Source of the DNA: an uncultured Spirochaetales bacterium
Lineage (GTDB): Bacteria > Spirochaetota > Spirochaetia > Sphaerochaetales > Sphaerochaetaceae
DNA length: 64,000 nt
Direction of reading: 5' to 3'
Assembly: GCA_944388965.1 (NCBI GenBank)
Contig: CALXKL010000002.1
Span: forward strand, 1-64,000
Every line of letters begins with the position of its first letter. Position 1 is the stretch's first letter. The notes beneath the pieces were generated by a model that worked only from the letters and a program-made list of their open reading frames with translations, made no database searches and had not been told where the DNA came from. The translations under genes and the position numbers were made by a program. Positions 36,551 through 46,040 of the stretch are shown here, one piece after another.

Positions 36551-36579
36551 AATGTACGAATTAAGGGAGGAAAAATCAA
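36551..36579 (-). promoter_or_regulatory. Promoter of cysS-sigma-anti-sigma
   Basis: On the minus strand: -35 TTGATT (36574-36579), a 17-bp spacer and -10 TACATT (36551-36556). Confidence 0.5.
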
Positions 36580-36615
36580 TCTTGGCCACGGGCAGACGCC
36601 GCCCCTGCGTCATGA

Positions 36616-36621
36616 TATAAT
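36616..36621 (+). promoter_or_regulatory. -10 element of murB, 8 nt before the ATG
   Basis: A perfect TATAAT ends 8 nt before the murB start codon and there is no ribosome site between them, so transcription would begin at or next to the ATG. The -35 is weak. Confidence 0.5.
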
Positions 36622-36629
36622 CCCATGGC

Positions 36630-37535
36630 ATGGATGCAGCGCTCGTCAAGTCGCTTCAGGACCAGGGTCTGGACTTCGAACTCGACAAGGACCTGTCCAC
36701 AATGAGCTCGCTGGGCACCGGCGGCAGAGCCGAGTGTCTGGCCACTCCGCATCACATCGGCCAGCTCGCCGCACTGCTCGACCTGGCCGACGGCCACGGC
36801 ATCCCCGTCACGGTCGTCGGGAGCCTGACGAACACGCTCGTCTCCGACGATGGAATCAGGGGCATCGTGCTGTCCACCAGGAGCATCAGGGGCATCGTGA
36901 TCAAGGGCGACCTGCTTACGGCATATGCAGGCGAGAAGCTCGACGAGGTCATAAACAGGGCGATCGGACACAACCTGTCCGGACTCGAGGAACTGGGAGG
37001 CATCCCCGGCACGGTCGGCGGCGCCACCTTCGGCAACGCCGGTGCGAACGGCAAGGACATCTCCACATACTTCTTCTATTCCGACTACATCACGAAGGAC
37101 GGAAGAATCAGGAGAATGCCGTCATACAGCGACGCCTTCAGCTACAGGCACAGTCCATTCACGGATGACGACATCATCCTGTCGACCGCCTTCCGACTGA
37201 TTCCCAACCGCGACACGGCCGAATCGCGCAAGCGCAAGGAGCACTTCAAGCAGATGAGGATGGAGAAAGGCCAGTTCAAGTATCCCAGCATAGGCTCCAT
37301 CTTCCGCAATCCTCCACTGCTGAGTGCAGGCAGGCTGATCGACGAGGCCGGGCTGAAGGGTTTCGTCCACAAGGGTGCCATGGTATCGCCGTACCATGCG
37401 AACTTCATAGTCAACGCGGGCGGCGCGACCAGCCGCGACATCTGGGAGCTGTCGCAGATAGTCATGACGGCGGTGGAGAGGAAGTTCAACATCACTCTGG
37501 AGTACGAGATCAGGATGCTAGGGAAGTTCGATTGA
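36630..37535 (+). CDS. murB: UDP-N-acetylenolpyruvoylglucosamine reductase
   Basis: A 301-aa MurB. The FAD-binding N-terminal domain has SLGTGGRAE, VTVVGSLTNTLVSDDGIRG and GIPGTVGGATFGNAGA. The C-terminal catalytic part has YPSIGSIFRNP (active-site Ser region) and LIDEAGLKGF. It reduces UDP-GlcNAc-enolpyruvate to UDP-MurNAc, so the cell makes peptidoglycan. A leaderless transcript is likely. Its 3' end overlaps the convergent gene by 18 nt. Confidence 0.95.
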   Translation: MDAALVKSLQDQGLDFELDKDLSTMSSLGTGGRAECLATPHHIGQLAALLDLADGHGIPVTVVGSLTNTLVSDDGIRGIVLSTRSIRGIVIKGDLLTAYAGEKLDEVINRAIGHNLSGLEELGGIPGTVGGATFGNAGANGKDISTYFFYSDYITKDGRIRRMPSYSDAFSYRHSPFTDDDIILSTAFRLIPNRDTAESRKRKEHFKQMRMEKGQFKYPSIGSIFRNPPLLSAGRLIDEAGLKGFVHKGAMVSPYHANFIVNAGGATSRDIWELSQIVMTAVERKFNITLEYEIRMLGKFD

Positions 37536-38543
37536 AAATGTGGCGTCGAGCCTTCCGCTGCTCGAGATGCCCACACGCATCCTGTACCATGGCCCTTCGA
37601 TCTCATAGGCGACTCCGTATGCATGTCCATCCAGCCAGAACGTGAGGGATCCGAAGTCGTATGACAGCACGAATCCTCCGCTTTTCGACCAGGATACCCT
37701 GGCGTTCCACATCCCGGCGGTGAAAGAGACGTCGTCACTCCAGCGGCCGTCCTCATGGAAGAAGGACTCCATCCTGGATGTGAACGACAGGCGTTCCATC
37801 AGGTCGAGACGGACCTCGGCGGATCCCATGACCTCCCTGTAGGTTCCCGGTCTCACGGGGGTCCCGTACTTCTCCAGCGAGAAGACGAAGTAGACTCTGT
37901 CGCTGTCCAGGAACACTCTGAACGCCTCCTGCGGCCGTCTGTCTGATGCCAGCACGTCGGCTTCGCCTCCCCTGGTGTATATCACACCCAGTCCCCTCCA
38001 CGACAGGCCTGCGGAGGCGAGCATGTCGATACCCGTATCCGGGCTCTGGGTCAGCTTGAGACGGACCATGAAATGCTCGTCCGAATAGCCCAGCTTCATG
38101 ACGAACGACTCGAATCCGGAGCGCTCGCCATGGACCTCGAACAGCTCGTCGTCCGCCTCGCTCCTCCAGATCCTGGCCACGGCCAGCTCCATGCCCAGCA
38201 GTCTTGTCGAGGCACCCAGCGCCAGGGACGGATGATGGATCAGGAAGAAGGAGGCCTCGGGAAAGTCGAGGGCAAGACCGCGGAGCGTGCCGCTGGTGTG
38301 GACATAATGCTCCTTCCAGGCATATGCATAGCTGTCGAACAGGCTGAATACATGCCAGTTGCCGGAAAGCGATCCGGCCTCCACCGGGCCGAAGCGGGCC
38401 TTCATGTATCCTGTCGCGCTGTTGTACGACAGATGCGTCGAGTCGAACCGGAACGACCTGTCGGCCACATCGAACGACATCCCGGCCGGCCACAGGTTCG
38501 CGCACAGCATCAGGAGGGCAAGCAGAATCGACACTCTCTTCAT
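37518..38543 (-). CDS. Exported beta-rich protein of unknown function
   Basis: A 341-aa protein with a signal peptide (MKRVSILLALLMLCANLWPA) and many amphipathic strands (SLTFWLDGHAYGVAYEI and similar), looking like an outer-membrane or periplasmic beta-protein. It ends SIELP, without the terminal aromatic usual for barrels. I do not recognise the family. It is transcribed alone, leftward, convergent with murB. Confidence 0.6.
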   Translation of the reverse strand: MKRVSILLALLMLCANLWPAGMSFDVADRSFRFDSTHLSYNSATGYMKARFGPVEAGSLSGNWHVFSLFDSYAYAWKEHYVHTSGTLRGLALDFPEASFFLIHHPSLALGASTRLLGMELAVARIWRSEADDELFEVHGERSGFESFVMKLGYSDEHFMVRLKLTQSPDTGIDMLASAGLSWRGLGVIYTRGGEADVLASDRRPQEAFRVFLDSDRVYFVFSLEKYGTPVRPGTYREVMGSAEVRLDLMERLSFTSRMESFFHEDGRWSDDVSFTAGMWNARVSWSKSGGFVLSYDFGSLTFWLDGHAYGVAYEIEGPWYRMRVGISSSGRLDATFSIELP

Positions 38544-38611
38544 ATGGAGTCATACCGGATAATGTCCGCCTTTGGCCAAGAAGGCTGCAAAATGCGTCTT
38601 CCACTCCCCCC

Positions 38612-38648
38612 TGCAACGTTGCAAATTCTTCTCTTTGGTGGTTAGATT
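38612..38648 (+). promoter_or_regulatory. Promoter of ackA with overlapping palindrome
   Basis: A perfect 12-bp palindrome TGCAACGTTGCA (38612-38623) overlaps a -35 TTGCAA (38619-38624). After an 18-bp spacer comes -10 TAGATT (38643-38648). The palindrome is a plausible operator. Confidence 0.5.
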
Positions 38649-38693
38649 ATTCCATCGGTCCAGCACCATCCACACTTAAGTTAGGAGATTGCA

Positions 38694-40034
38694 ATGGTTA
38701 TCTTGACATTGAACTGCGGAAGTTCGTCTGCGAAGTACCAGGTCTACGACTGGGACAACAAGGATGTCCTCAGCGTAGGCGTCGTCGAACGCATCGGTCT
38801 GGAGTACTCCACCATCGAGCAGAAGTCCACCGGCAAGGAGACATACGAGGCCAGGTTCACCAGCCCGACACACATGGAGGCCATCGAGCTCATCCTCAAG
38901 ATGCTCGTCGACCCGACCTATGGCTGTATCGACAGCCTCGACCAGATCGGCGCTGTCGGACACCGCGTCCTGCATGGCGGAGAGTACTTCAAGAAGTCCA
39001 CGCTCGTCACCGACGAGGTCATAGAGAAGCTCAAGGAGATCATCCCCCTGGGACCTCTCCACATGCCTGCGAACATCATGGGCATCGAAGTCGCGCGCAA
39101 GCTCATGCCGAACGTGCCCCAGGCGATCATCATGGACACCGCATGGCACCAGACGATGCCTGAGGAGGCGTACATGTACGCCGTCCCGTACTCCTGGTAC
39201 AAGGACTACAACGTACGCCGCTACGGCTTCCATGGAACCAGCCACCTTTACTGCGCCAAGAGGGCTGCCGTCCTCCTTGGAAAGGAGAACAAGGACACCA
39301 ACGTCATCATCCTGCACATCGGTAACGGAGCCTCCGCATGCGCCGTCAAGAACGGAGTGTGCATCGACACCTCGATGGGCCTTACTCCGCTCGAGGGCCT
39401 CGTGATGGGCTCGCGCTCCGGCGACATCGACCCGGCGATCGTGCCCTACATCTGCAAGAACCTCGGCGTCACGGTCGAGGAGATGGACACGATTCTCAAC
39501 AAGAAGTCCGGTCTCATCGGCCTGTGCGGCAAGTCCGACAGAAGGGATGTACATGAAGCCGCGGACAAGGGCGACAAGATGGCCAAGCTTGCAATCGACA
39601 TGGAGTGCCACAGGATCAAGAAGTACATCGGAGCCTACGCCGCACTGCTCGGCCGTGTCGACGCAATCGTGTTCACAGCCGGTGTCGGTGAGATGGGAGA
39701 ACACATCAGACGCGGATCGCTCAGGGGTCTCGAGAGCCTGGGCATCGTCATCGACGAGGCCAAGAACGACCTTTCGCACTGCCGCAATGCAGAGACCTGC
39801 ATCTCTACCGACGACTCCCCCGTCAAGATCTTCGTCATCCCGACCGACGAGGAGCTTGTCATGACGGAAGACGCCTTCGCCCTCATGAACGGAACCTACG
39901 ATGTGCATACCAACTTCCACTACACCTTCGAGGATCCCAAGTACCTCAACAAGGCACGTGAGAGAGGACTGGTGGAGAATCTGAAGAAGAAGCCGGAACT
40001 CCAGTCCATCATCGTACGTCCTGCCGTAAAGTAA
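38694..40034 (+). CDS. ackA: Acetate kinase
   Basis: A 446-aa acetate kinase, somewhat longer than E. coli AckA. It has LNCGSSSAKYQVYD at the N-terminus, GHRVLHGGEYF (about 84-94), YGFHGTSHLY (catalytic His), HIGNGASACAV and FTAGVGEMG. It makes ATP and acetate from acetyl phosphate, as expected of a fermentative anaerobe. No pta gene is adjacent. TTAGGAG lies 7 nt before the ATG. Confidence 0.96.
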   Translation: MVILTLNCGSSSAKYQVYDWDNKDVLSVGVVERIGLEYSTIEQKSTGKETYEARFTSPTHMEAIELILKMLVDPTYGCIDSLDQIGAVGHRVLHGGEYFKKSTLVTDEVIEKLKEIIPLGPLHMPANIMGIEVARKLMPNVPQAIIMDTAWHQTMPEEAYMYAVPYSWYKDYNVRRYGFHGTSHLYCAKRAAVLLGKENKDTNVIILHIGNGASACAVKNGVCIDTSMGLTPLEGLVMGSRSGDIDPAIVPYICKNLGVTVEEMDTILNKKSGLIGLCGKSDRRDVHEAADKGDKMAKLAIDMECHRIKKYIGAYAALLGRVDAIVFTAGVGEMGEHIRRGSLRGLESLGIVIDEAKNDLSHCRNAETCISTDDSPVKIFVIPTDEELVMTEDAFALMNGTYDVHTNFHYTFEDPKYLNKARERGLVENLKKKPELQSIIVRPAVK

Positions 40035-40047
40035 GCAAGGATAAGTA

Positions 40048-40079
40048 AAGATGCCCCGTCTTTCATGGCGGGGCGTCTT
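40048..40079 (+). terminator. Hairpin terminator after ackA
   Basis: AAGATGCCCCG pairs CGGGGCGTCTT (one central mismatch) with a 10-nt loop. The T-tract is poor, so termination efficiency is uncertain. Confidence 0.6.
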
Positions 40080-40236
40080 CATATACAGGTGTACGCTTTA
40101 TTTTCTGGCAAGACAAGGGAATAGGATTTAATTAGTACGGTTCACGATATTGCCGTATCCCTGGTTCATCAGGGCAGAGCACCCAAGTCCGCCTCTTCTC
40201 GGAGTCCAGGATGTCATCCATCTATTCCCCGCTGTA

Positions 40237-40668
40237 TCATGCTGCGGTTTCGCTTACCTGTTCAATCGATATTCCGCTTACCCGTTCCATCTCCTCAGGG
40301 GAGAGGAGCTTCTCCTTCGATAGATTCGCGGCAATCTCGGTCTTCACTTCGTTGCGTCCTAAAACCAACCCCTCTTCATACCCTTTGCGATACTCTTCGG
40401 CATACCCTTTGAGATACTCTTCGGCATACCGTTTACGATACTCCTCGGCATACCATTTGGCAAAATCTTCAGTCAAGCCAGCGGCCATAGCCTTTTCTCT
40501 TATCTCCCTTGCTTTCCTTTCGAGGTATTCCTCGAACTCAGCACTCAACTGCATTCTCTTCTCCTTGTCCTTCATCGGTTTCTCAAGCAATCTCTGAAGC
40601 ACCGCGAAATGCACTTTAACGAATCGTTGTGCATGAGATGCTCCAAGAGCTTTGCAAGATTCCTTCAA
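40237..40668 (-). pseudogene. Rpn-family nuclease/transposase, 5'-truncated and frameshifted
   Basis: The frame encodes only the C-terminal regulatory part of Rpn (PD-(D/E)XK transposase/recombination-promoting nuclease) proteins: LQRLLEKPMKDKEKRM, a coiled charged region, and a tail with SPEEMERVSGISIEQVS. In other frames just upstream the bases read LAKLLEHLMHNDSLK, which belongs before it, so at least one base has been lost. The nuclease core is gone. A YAEEYxKx octapeptide is tandemly repeated in the middle (24-bp DNA units). It ends next to ackA's terminator. Confidence 0.65.
40381..40452 (-). repeat. 24-bp tandem repeat in the Rpn remnant
   Basis: Three 24-bp units (40381-40404, 40405-40428, 40429-40452) plus partial flanking units encode YAEEYxKx octads of a coiled-coil-like region. 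Confidence 0.85.
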
Positions 40669-40742
40669 ACATTCGGAAAATCATCATCGTACACGACATG
40701 AATCATACACTGACTAAGTCCCGCGACTCAAAGACGAGGTCG

Positions 40743-41608
40743 TTACACTCCGTATTTGGATGCAGCTTCGCTTACCTGTTCAATCGATATTCCGGTAACC
40801 CGTTCTATCTCCTCAGGAGAGAGAAGCTTCTCCTTCAATAGTGTCGCGGCAATCTCGGCCCTGACCTCAGCCTTACCCTTTGCCATGGCCTTTTCACTGA
40901 TCTCTCTGTTGTTCCTTGCGACGAATTCCTCGAATTCCGTACTCATCTCTATTCTTGTCTCCTTATCTGTCCTGATCTTTTCCAATGATTTCCGCAGTGC
41001 CCCATAGTGCATTTTCGACGGATCCCTCTGCTTGAGATCCTCGAAGAGCTTCGTCAGATCATCATCGCCACGGTATGAGGCATTGGCGAAGATATCGTGC
41101 TGCCATCTTCCAGAGGTGTTCCATCCTTCATCAGATATGTGAAAATGTAAATTGGTTCACCACGCTTTGCAACGTCCCAGTCGCAGATGAAGATGACATA
41201 GCGGTCTCGCAGCTCATCATAGTTCTCCTTCCCTGCCTCGAGATTCGAATTCGTAAGTACCGACATGTAAAATGAAGCCCTCTTGGGAAGATCCCTCTTG
41301 TTCGTCTTCTGGATTTCGACATCGAACAATGTGCCATCCTGTCCCCGGGCAAGTATGCCGAAACGCACGGAATGCGAATCTAGACTCTTCACGGATTCCT
41401 GAATCCGCACATCCTCCACATCAAGCCCTTTTTCCATCCCGAGTATGCACCTCAGGATGAGCTGTATGGCGTCCCTGTCATTTCGGAAGGCATAGGAGAA
41501 TACAAAGTCGTCGAACAGGACGAGCCTGTCGATCCCCTCCCGTATTCTCTCCTCTCTTCCTCCGTTATCATGAATGATCTCCTCCTTGTAGAGTGTCGAC
41601 TGATACAT
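40743..41608 (-). pseudogene. Rpn-family nuclease/transposase, single frameshift
   Basis: Two frames join into one Rpn protein of about 288 aa. The first (ATG 41608) carries the PD-(D/E)XK core: FDDFVFSYAFRNDRD, then FGILARGQDGTLFDVEIQ (the D...ExK-like EIQK site), to YIFTYLMKDGTPLEDG. Near 41100 one base is missing; the next frame continues HDIFANASYRGDDDLTKLF, the normal family sequence, through ALRKSLEKIRTDKETR to a tail nearly identical to that of the neighbouring remnant (SPEEIERVTGISIEQVSEAA). These elements are small, multicopy and mobile by RecA-independent exchange. Confidence 0.75.
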
Positions 41609-41770
41609 CTACACAGGAATGTTCCATTACGGCTAATGAGAGATGATTAAAGCAGGTACCTGACAAATCGAAGCTTAACATCTCAATATACATATCTACA
41701 TTTAATATACCGTATTAGGATTATATTATTAAGATTCAGATGATTCTGATTCTATTTGCATAAAGGAGAT

Positions 41771-43129
41771 ATGCATGATCTTCATGACTCAATCACAAAG
41801 ACGGCAATGAAAGTGTTCTCGATAAGCTACCTGCGCCCATTCCAGCTGCACATAATATGCAACATCCTTGAGAGGGGAAGGAAGCCCAACCTGCTTGCCA
41901 TGCTGCCGACAGGTGCAGGCAAGAGCCTTTGTTTCATGCTTCCAGCGGTATTGCTCGATGGACTGACAGTGATAATCTATCCCCTGCTGTCCCTGATGCG
42001 GGACCAGGAGAATCGGTTCAGAAAATTCGGCATACCCTGTCATGTGCTCATGGGGGGCATGGATTGGACGAAGAAAGACGAAATATTCCAGGACCTCATG
42101 CAGAAAAGAGTCAGGATACTCATCACCAACATGGAGATGCTGTCACAGGAAGCCATACTCTCACGTCTGAGATCAATGAGGATATCTCTTCTGGTCCTTG
42201 ACGAGGCACATACGGTGATCTCCTGGGGAAGGACGTTCCGTCCGGTATACAACGAGCTGGGCAGGATAAGCGGATTGCTTAATCCCGAAAGGATAATAGC
42301 ATTCACTGCAACAAGCGACGAGAACACCACATGTGCACTGAAACGTGAAGTCCTTGGTGAGAACGCGCTTGTCGTCTATGGCGGTCTGGATAGACCAAAC
42401 ATAATCTATCACAGGCTTTCTCCCGTCTTTCCCATTCTGGACATCATAAGGATACTCACCCCGCCGGAAAGAAGGCCTGCCATCGTCTTCTGCATGTCAC
42501 GCACTCTGACCGAGAAACTTTCAAAAAGGCTTTCGGGTCATTTCAGGACACGATATTACCATGCAGGAATGGACAAAGAATACAGACTCGAGACGGAAAA
42601 GGCCTTCCTTGATGACGATGAGGGGGTCATGTTCTGCACATGTGCGTACGGCATGGGTGTGGACAAGAAGGATCTCAGGACTGTAATACACTACTCTCTT
42701 CCGGAAAGCGCTTCGGACTATCTTCAGGAGTCCGGACGAATAGGACGTGATGGAAGAGAAAGTCACGCATACGCCTTTCTCGGCAATTCATACAGACCAG
42801 GTCCGCTAGAGGAGATATTCAGCCAGGACACCTGCATCAGGGAGAATCTCATCAGGGCCATGGGACAGACAATGGACTCAAGCTGCGAGGGCTGCGACGT
42901 ATGCGACGGGACGCACAACAGACCTTTCGGCATCGAACTCGTAAGAAAAGCGCTTAGGATTCCATATCTGAGAAGACGAAACGATCTCATACGTCTCCTG
43001 AGAAGGGATCCATCATTCCACACTCTAGATGAATACGAGATCGGCAAGGGAATCGACAGACTAATGGAAAGAGGATTCATCAGGAAGCGGTTTGGAAGAT
43101 TGAAATGGATAAATAATTATAGCATTTAG
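41771..43129 (+). CDS. Short RecQ-family DNA helicase
   Basis: A 452-aa SF2 helicase. It has Walker A LPTGAGKSLCF, the DEAH box LLVLDEAHTVISWG, FTATSD, and motif VI QESGRIGRDG, followed by the RecQ zinc cysteines (C..EGCDVCDG, about residues 365-385). Instead of a full winged-helix and HRDC there are only about 60 residues with one HTH-like stretch, so it is shorter than E. coli RecQ. The start is uncertain: ATG 41771 sits very close to AAAGGAG, and a TTG at 41756 is an alternative. The promoter region is AT-rich, and the gene lies in an island with Rpn remnants. Confidence 0.85.
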   Translation: MHDLHDSITKTAMKVFSISYLRPFQLHIICNILERGRKPNLLAMLPTGAGKSLCFMLPAVLLDGLTVIIYPLLSLMRDQENRFRKFGIPCHVLMGGMDWTKKDEIFQDLMQKRVRILITNMEMLSQEAILSRLRSMRISLLVLDEAHTVISWGRTFRPVYNELGRISGLLNPERIIAFTATSDENTTCALKREVLGENALVVYGGLDRPNIIYHRLSPVFPILDIIRILTPPERRPAIVFCMSRTLTEKLSKRLSGHFRTRYYHAGMDKEYRLETEKAFLDDDEGVMFCTCAYGMGVDKKDLRTVIHYSLPESASDYLQESGRIGRDGRESHAYAFLGNSYRPGPLEEIFSQDTCIRENLIRAMGQTMDSSCEGCDVCDGTHNRPFGIELVRKALRIPYLRRRNDLIRLLRRDPSFHTLDEYEIGKGIDRLMERGFIRKRFGRLKWINNYSI

Positions 43130-43448
43130 ATTATAGATTTTAGAGATTTAGATACCTATTTTATATGTTTATAATATATAATCATATGTTTTCATATGGT
43201 TTTGCAACTGTCATTATTTCGATATTGTTATTTTACGTATCACTGTCATCAATCCTGATATCATTATCAGGTTGATCAATAATCGCTTTAGATGAATCAG
43301 AATATCATTCAGGTATTCATACAGTTAAATATGAAGCAAGAACCATATGCAAATACGGGATTTCTGAAGACAGGCCTCTTCTCTCTTTGGTTTCATTCCC
43401 ACCTATGGTAGAATCTATGAAAAACGAATCAGGGGGAGCTTTCAAGCC
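43130..43448. other. AT-rich intergenic region before galK
   Basis: No gene is supported. It contains CATATG-TTTT-CATATG (near 43182), a perfect hairpin CCTGATA/TATCAGG with a 4-nt loop (43254-43271), and a candidate galK promoter: -35 TTGGTT (43387-43392), 16-bp spacer, -10 TAGAAT (43409-43414). Confidence 0.6.
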
Positions 43449-44702
43449 ATGAAGGACATAAGCAAGTACTACAAGGACCTGTATGGAGACAGATACGACA
43501 AGGACGATATGGACAGACGCTACGAGTCCCTTATCAAGCGTCACGAGGAGCTGTTCGGAGTCAAGGAGGACGACACGATGCTCTTCTCCACCGCAGGCAG
43601 GACGGAGCTTGCAGGCAACCACACGGACCACAACCTGGGCCTCGTGATCGCAGGAACGATCAACCTCGACACCATTGCGGCGGTAAGCTACAGGGAAGAC
43701 AGCAAGGTCATCGTGAACAGCGAGGGCTTCCCCGAGGTCGTGGTCGACATCGAGGACCTGGAAGTGAAGGAAGAGGAGAAGAACACCACCCATGCTCTTC
43801 TCAGGGGAATCGCCAGGGCGTTCAAGGACAGAGGACTGAAGATCGGTGGTTGGCAGGCCAACACGACCACCAGGGTGCTCAAGGGCTCCGGACTATCCTC
43901 GTCAGCCGCCATCGAGGTCCTGTGTGCAGAGATCTTCAACAACCTCTTCAACAAGGATGCTCTTCCACCGGTGGAGCTTGCCAAGATCAGCCAGTATGCA
44001 GAGAACGTCTACTTCGGCAAGCCCAGCGGCCTGATGGACCAGATCGGCTGCGCACAGGGTGGCGTTGTGGGAATCGACTTCCAGGACAACAGGAATCCTG
44101 TCCTCACCCCCATCGACATCGACTTCGAGAAGTTCGGCTACGATCTGGTCATCGTCGACACCAAGGGAAATCATGCCGACCTGACGGGAGAATACGCAGC
44201 GGTACCTGAGGAGATGAAGGACGTCGCCGCATACTTCGGCGCGAAATGCCTTAGAGAAGTCGACTACGAGGAGTTCATCGACAAGCTGCCTGAGCTCAGG
44301 AAGACAATCGGCAACGACAGGGCCATCCTCAGGGCGATCCATTTCTTCAACGAGAACCTCAGAGTCGAGAACATGCTCGAATGCCTCAAGGATGATGATA
44401 TCGAGGGCTACCTCTTCTATGTCGAGGAGAGCGGCAACTCGTCGTTCAAGTATCTTCAGAACGTCTATCCTGCAATCAACGTGAAGGAACAGGGCCTGTC
44501 GCTTGCTCTTGCTCTCACCGAGGACTACCTGGACGGAGACGGAGTGTGCCGCGTCCATGGCGGCGGCTTTGCCGGCACGATACAGGCATACATCCCGCAG
44601 AATCTCACCGAGGACTACAGCGACTTCATGGACAGCATCTTCGGCGAAGGATCCACGACGGTCCTTGCCATCAGAAAGAAACCGACCTGCCGTCTGATCT
44701 GA
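43449..44702 (+). CDS. galK: Galactokinase
   Basis: A 417-aa GHMP kinase. The galactokinase signature appears as GRTELAGNHTDHN (about 50-62), the ATP loop as LKGSGLSSSAA (about 145-155), and motif 3 as GDGVCRVHGGGFAGTIQ. The leading 40 residues are typical for bacterial galactokinases. It phosphorylates galactose at C1 for the Leloir pathway; galT and galE are not in the window. GGGGGAG lies 11 nt before the ATG. Confidence 0.93.
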   Translation: MKDISKYYKDLYGDRYDKDDMDRRYESLIKRHEELFGVKEDDTMLFSTAGRTELAGNHTDHNLGLVIAGTINLDTIAAVSYREDSKVIVNSEGFPEVVVDIEDLEVKEEEKNTTHALLRGIARAFKDRGLKIGGWQANTTTRVLKGSGLSSSAAIEVLCAEIFNNLFNKDALPPVELAKISQYAENVYFGKPSGLMDQIGCAQGGVVGIDFQDNRNPVLTPIDIDFEKFGYDLVIVDTKGNHADLTGEYAAVPEEMKDVAAYFGAKCLREVDYEEFIDKLPELRKTIGNDRAILRAIHFFNENLRVENMLECLKDDDIEGYLFYVEESGNSSFKYLQNVYPAINVKEQGLSLALALTEDYLDGDGVCRVHGGGFAGTIQAYIPQNLTEDYSDFMDSIFGEGSTTVLAIRKKPTCRLI

Positions 44703-44726
44703 CAGCAGGTCCGCCTGATTGGATTC

Positions 44727-44763
44727 AAGGAGGCCTTTCCCGGTCAGGGAGAGGCCTTCTTAA
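44727..44763. terminator. Bidirectional terminator between galK and the surface operon
   Basis: AAGGAGGCCTTTCCC pairs GGGAGAGGCCTTCTT (two inner mismatches, short loop), flanked by TTAACATTTT on the galK side. Its symmetry suits the two convergent operons that meet here. Confidence 0.7.
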
Positions 44764-44767
44764 CATT

Positions 44768-46021
44768 TTAAAATCTGTATCCGAGCTTGATTCCGAATGC
44801 CAGTTTATTCAAGCTCGAAGATATCTCAGCAGATATCCCGTTCCAATCAACACCAAATGAAAGCGTGGAGAAACCGAGCCGGGTCTTGATACTCAGCTCA
44901 TCATTGATGTCATAAGCAAAGCCTACCTTCGGGATTGCAAAGAAATCATACTTGTATGAAGGGATTTCATTCGACCATATGACCTGATTGATTACATTGC
45001 TGAATTCAACGACAACATGATACGGACCATAATCCCAGAGTGCTCGAAGAATGAGATCCATTGGCTGGTAATACGTATCAGGATCCTCATCGAATCCGTC
45101 GTAGTCGACGAAATCGGTCAATGACAGATCATAGAACTTGCGGAAAGAAGCGACATTGGTCAAATCAAGCGTGAATGCAAGAGTATCATTATGCCTGTAC
45201 ATTGTTCCAAAATTAAGTGCAAATCCAAGCCCGAACTTGAAATTCTCACTGAAGGCAAGAACCGGGTTGTCTTCGAATCTTGAAAGCAGAAGATTGTTGT
45301 TCAGAATAGAATTCTGCATTAACGCCTGCAACTCCATGCTTACACCAAGCGTCAGGCGTTGAGAAAGCACATGAAAGGCGTAACCTATATCGCCTCTGAC
45401 ATCGACATTCAGCAGATTGGACCCGGTGGACAACAGGTTTTCACTTTCCGTAAAGCCGATGTTTGACGATAACTGCCATCCAAATCCGTTGCCATAGATG
45501 GCGCCTCCATACAATTTAAGACCAAGCCTCGCAGCACTGTACAAAGCAGGAGAATCAGGACGATTGAACAAGTCGGTATTCTGGGCTGCACTCAAGACAG
45601 CCGAAGCCTTCTGTGCTGAGTCGAATCTATTTGCAAACGAATCCTCGATATAGGCCCTGATTGCCCCGATGTCATCCGAAGCAGGCAGGTTTTCAGGATT
45701 ATCAAAGTTGAATATGGTAGATAGATATGAACCATATTCTGCCCAGAAACGTTCATCACCATTCATCATTGTCGAATAAAGATAATCGATCTGGTCATCC
45801 AAGGCACCGGAAGGCCCGGTAAGAAAGGCAAGATAATCCACTGCACTGAACGCATCAATCTCAAACCCGAAATGCGTTACCTCATGCTCTTCTATCAATC
45901 TGGCAGGCGATGTGAATATGTCAGTGTTGTCATAATACGGATCCGCATATGGCATAAGAGATGCAAAGGACGAACAGATTCCGAAAATGGTCAACACGAA
46001 AATTGCCAAGACTTTCTTCAT
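44768..46021 (-). CDS. Outer-membrane beta-barrel protein
   Basis: A 417-aa protein with a signal peptide (MKKVLAIFVLTIFGICSSFA) and amphipathic strands throughout, ending KLGYRF with the C-terminal Phe typical of BamA substrates. Shape and length recall FadL/PorV-like barrels, but no signature settles it. The ATG at 46021 has AAGGAGG upstream; a longer frame to 46054 adds only an unsupported head. It is last in the six-gene surface operon and more AT-rich than the genome core. Confidence 0.7.
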   Translation of the reverse strand: MKKVLAIFVLTIFGICSSFASLMPYADPYYDNTDIFTSPARLIEEHEVTHFGFEIDAFSAVDYLAFLTGPSGALDDQIDYLYSTMMNGDERFWAEYGSYLSTIFNFDNPENLPASDDIGAIRAYIEDSFANRFDSAQKASAVLSAAQNTDLFNRPDSPALYSAARLGLKLYGGAIYGNGFGWQLSSNIGFTESENLLSTGSNLLNVDVRGDIGYAFHVLSQRLTLGVSMELQALMQNSILNNNLLLSRFEDNPVLAFSENFKFGLGFALNFGTMYRHNDTLAFTLDLTNVASFRKFYDLSLTDFVDYDGFDEDPDTYYQPMDLILRALWDYGPYHVVVEFSNVINQVIWSNEIPSYKYDFFAIPKVGFAYDINDELSIKTRLGFSTLSFGVDWNGISAEISSSLNKLAFGIKLGYRF

Positions 46022-46040
46022 TACAGCCACCTCCTTCACA

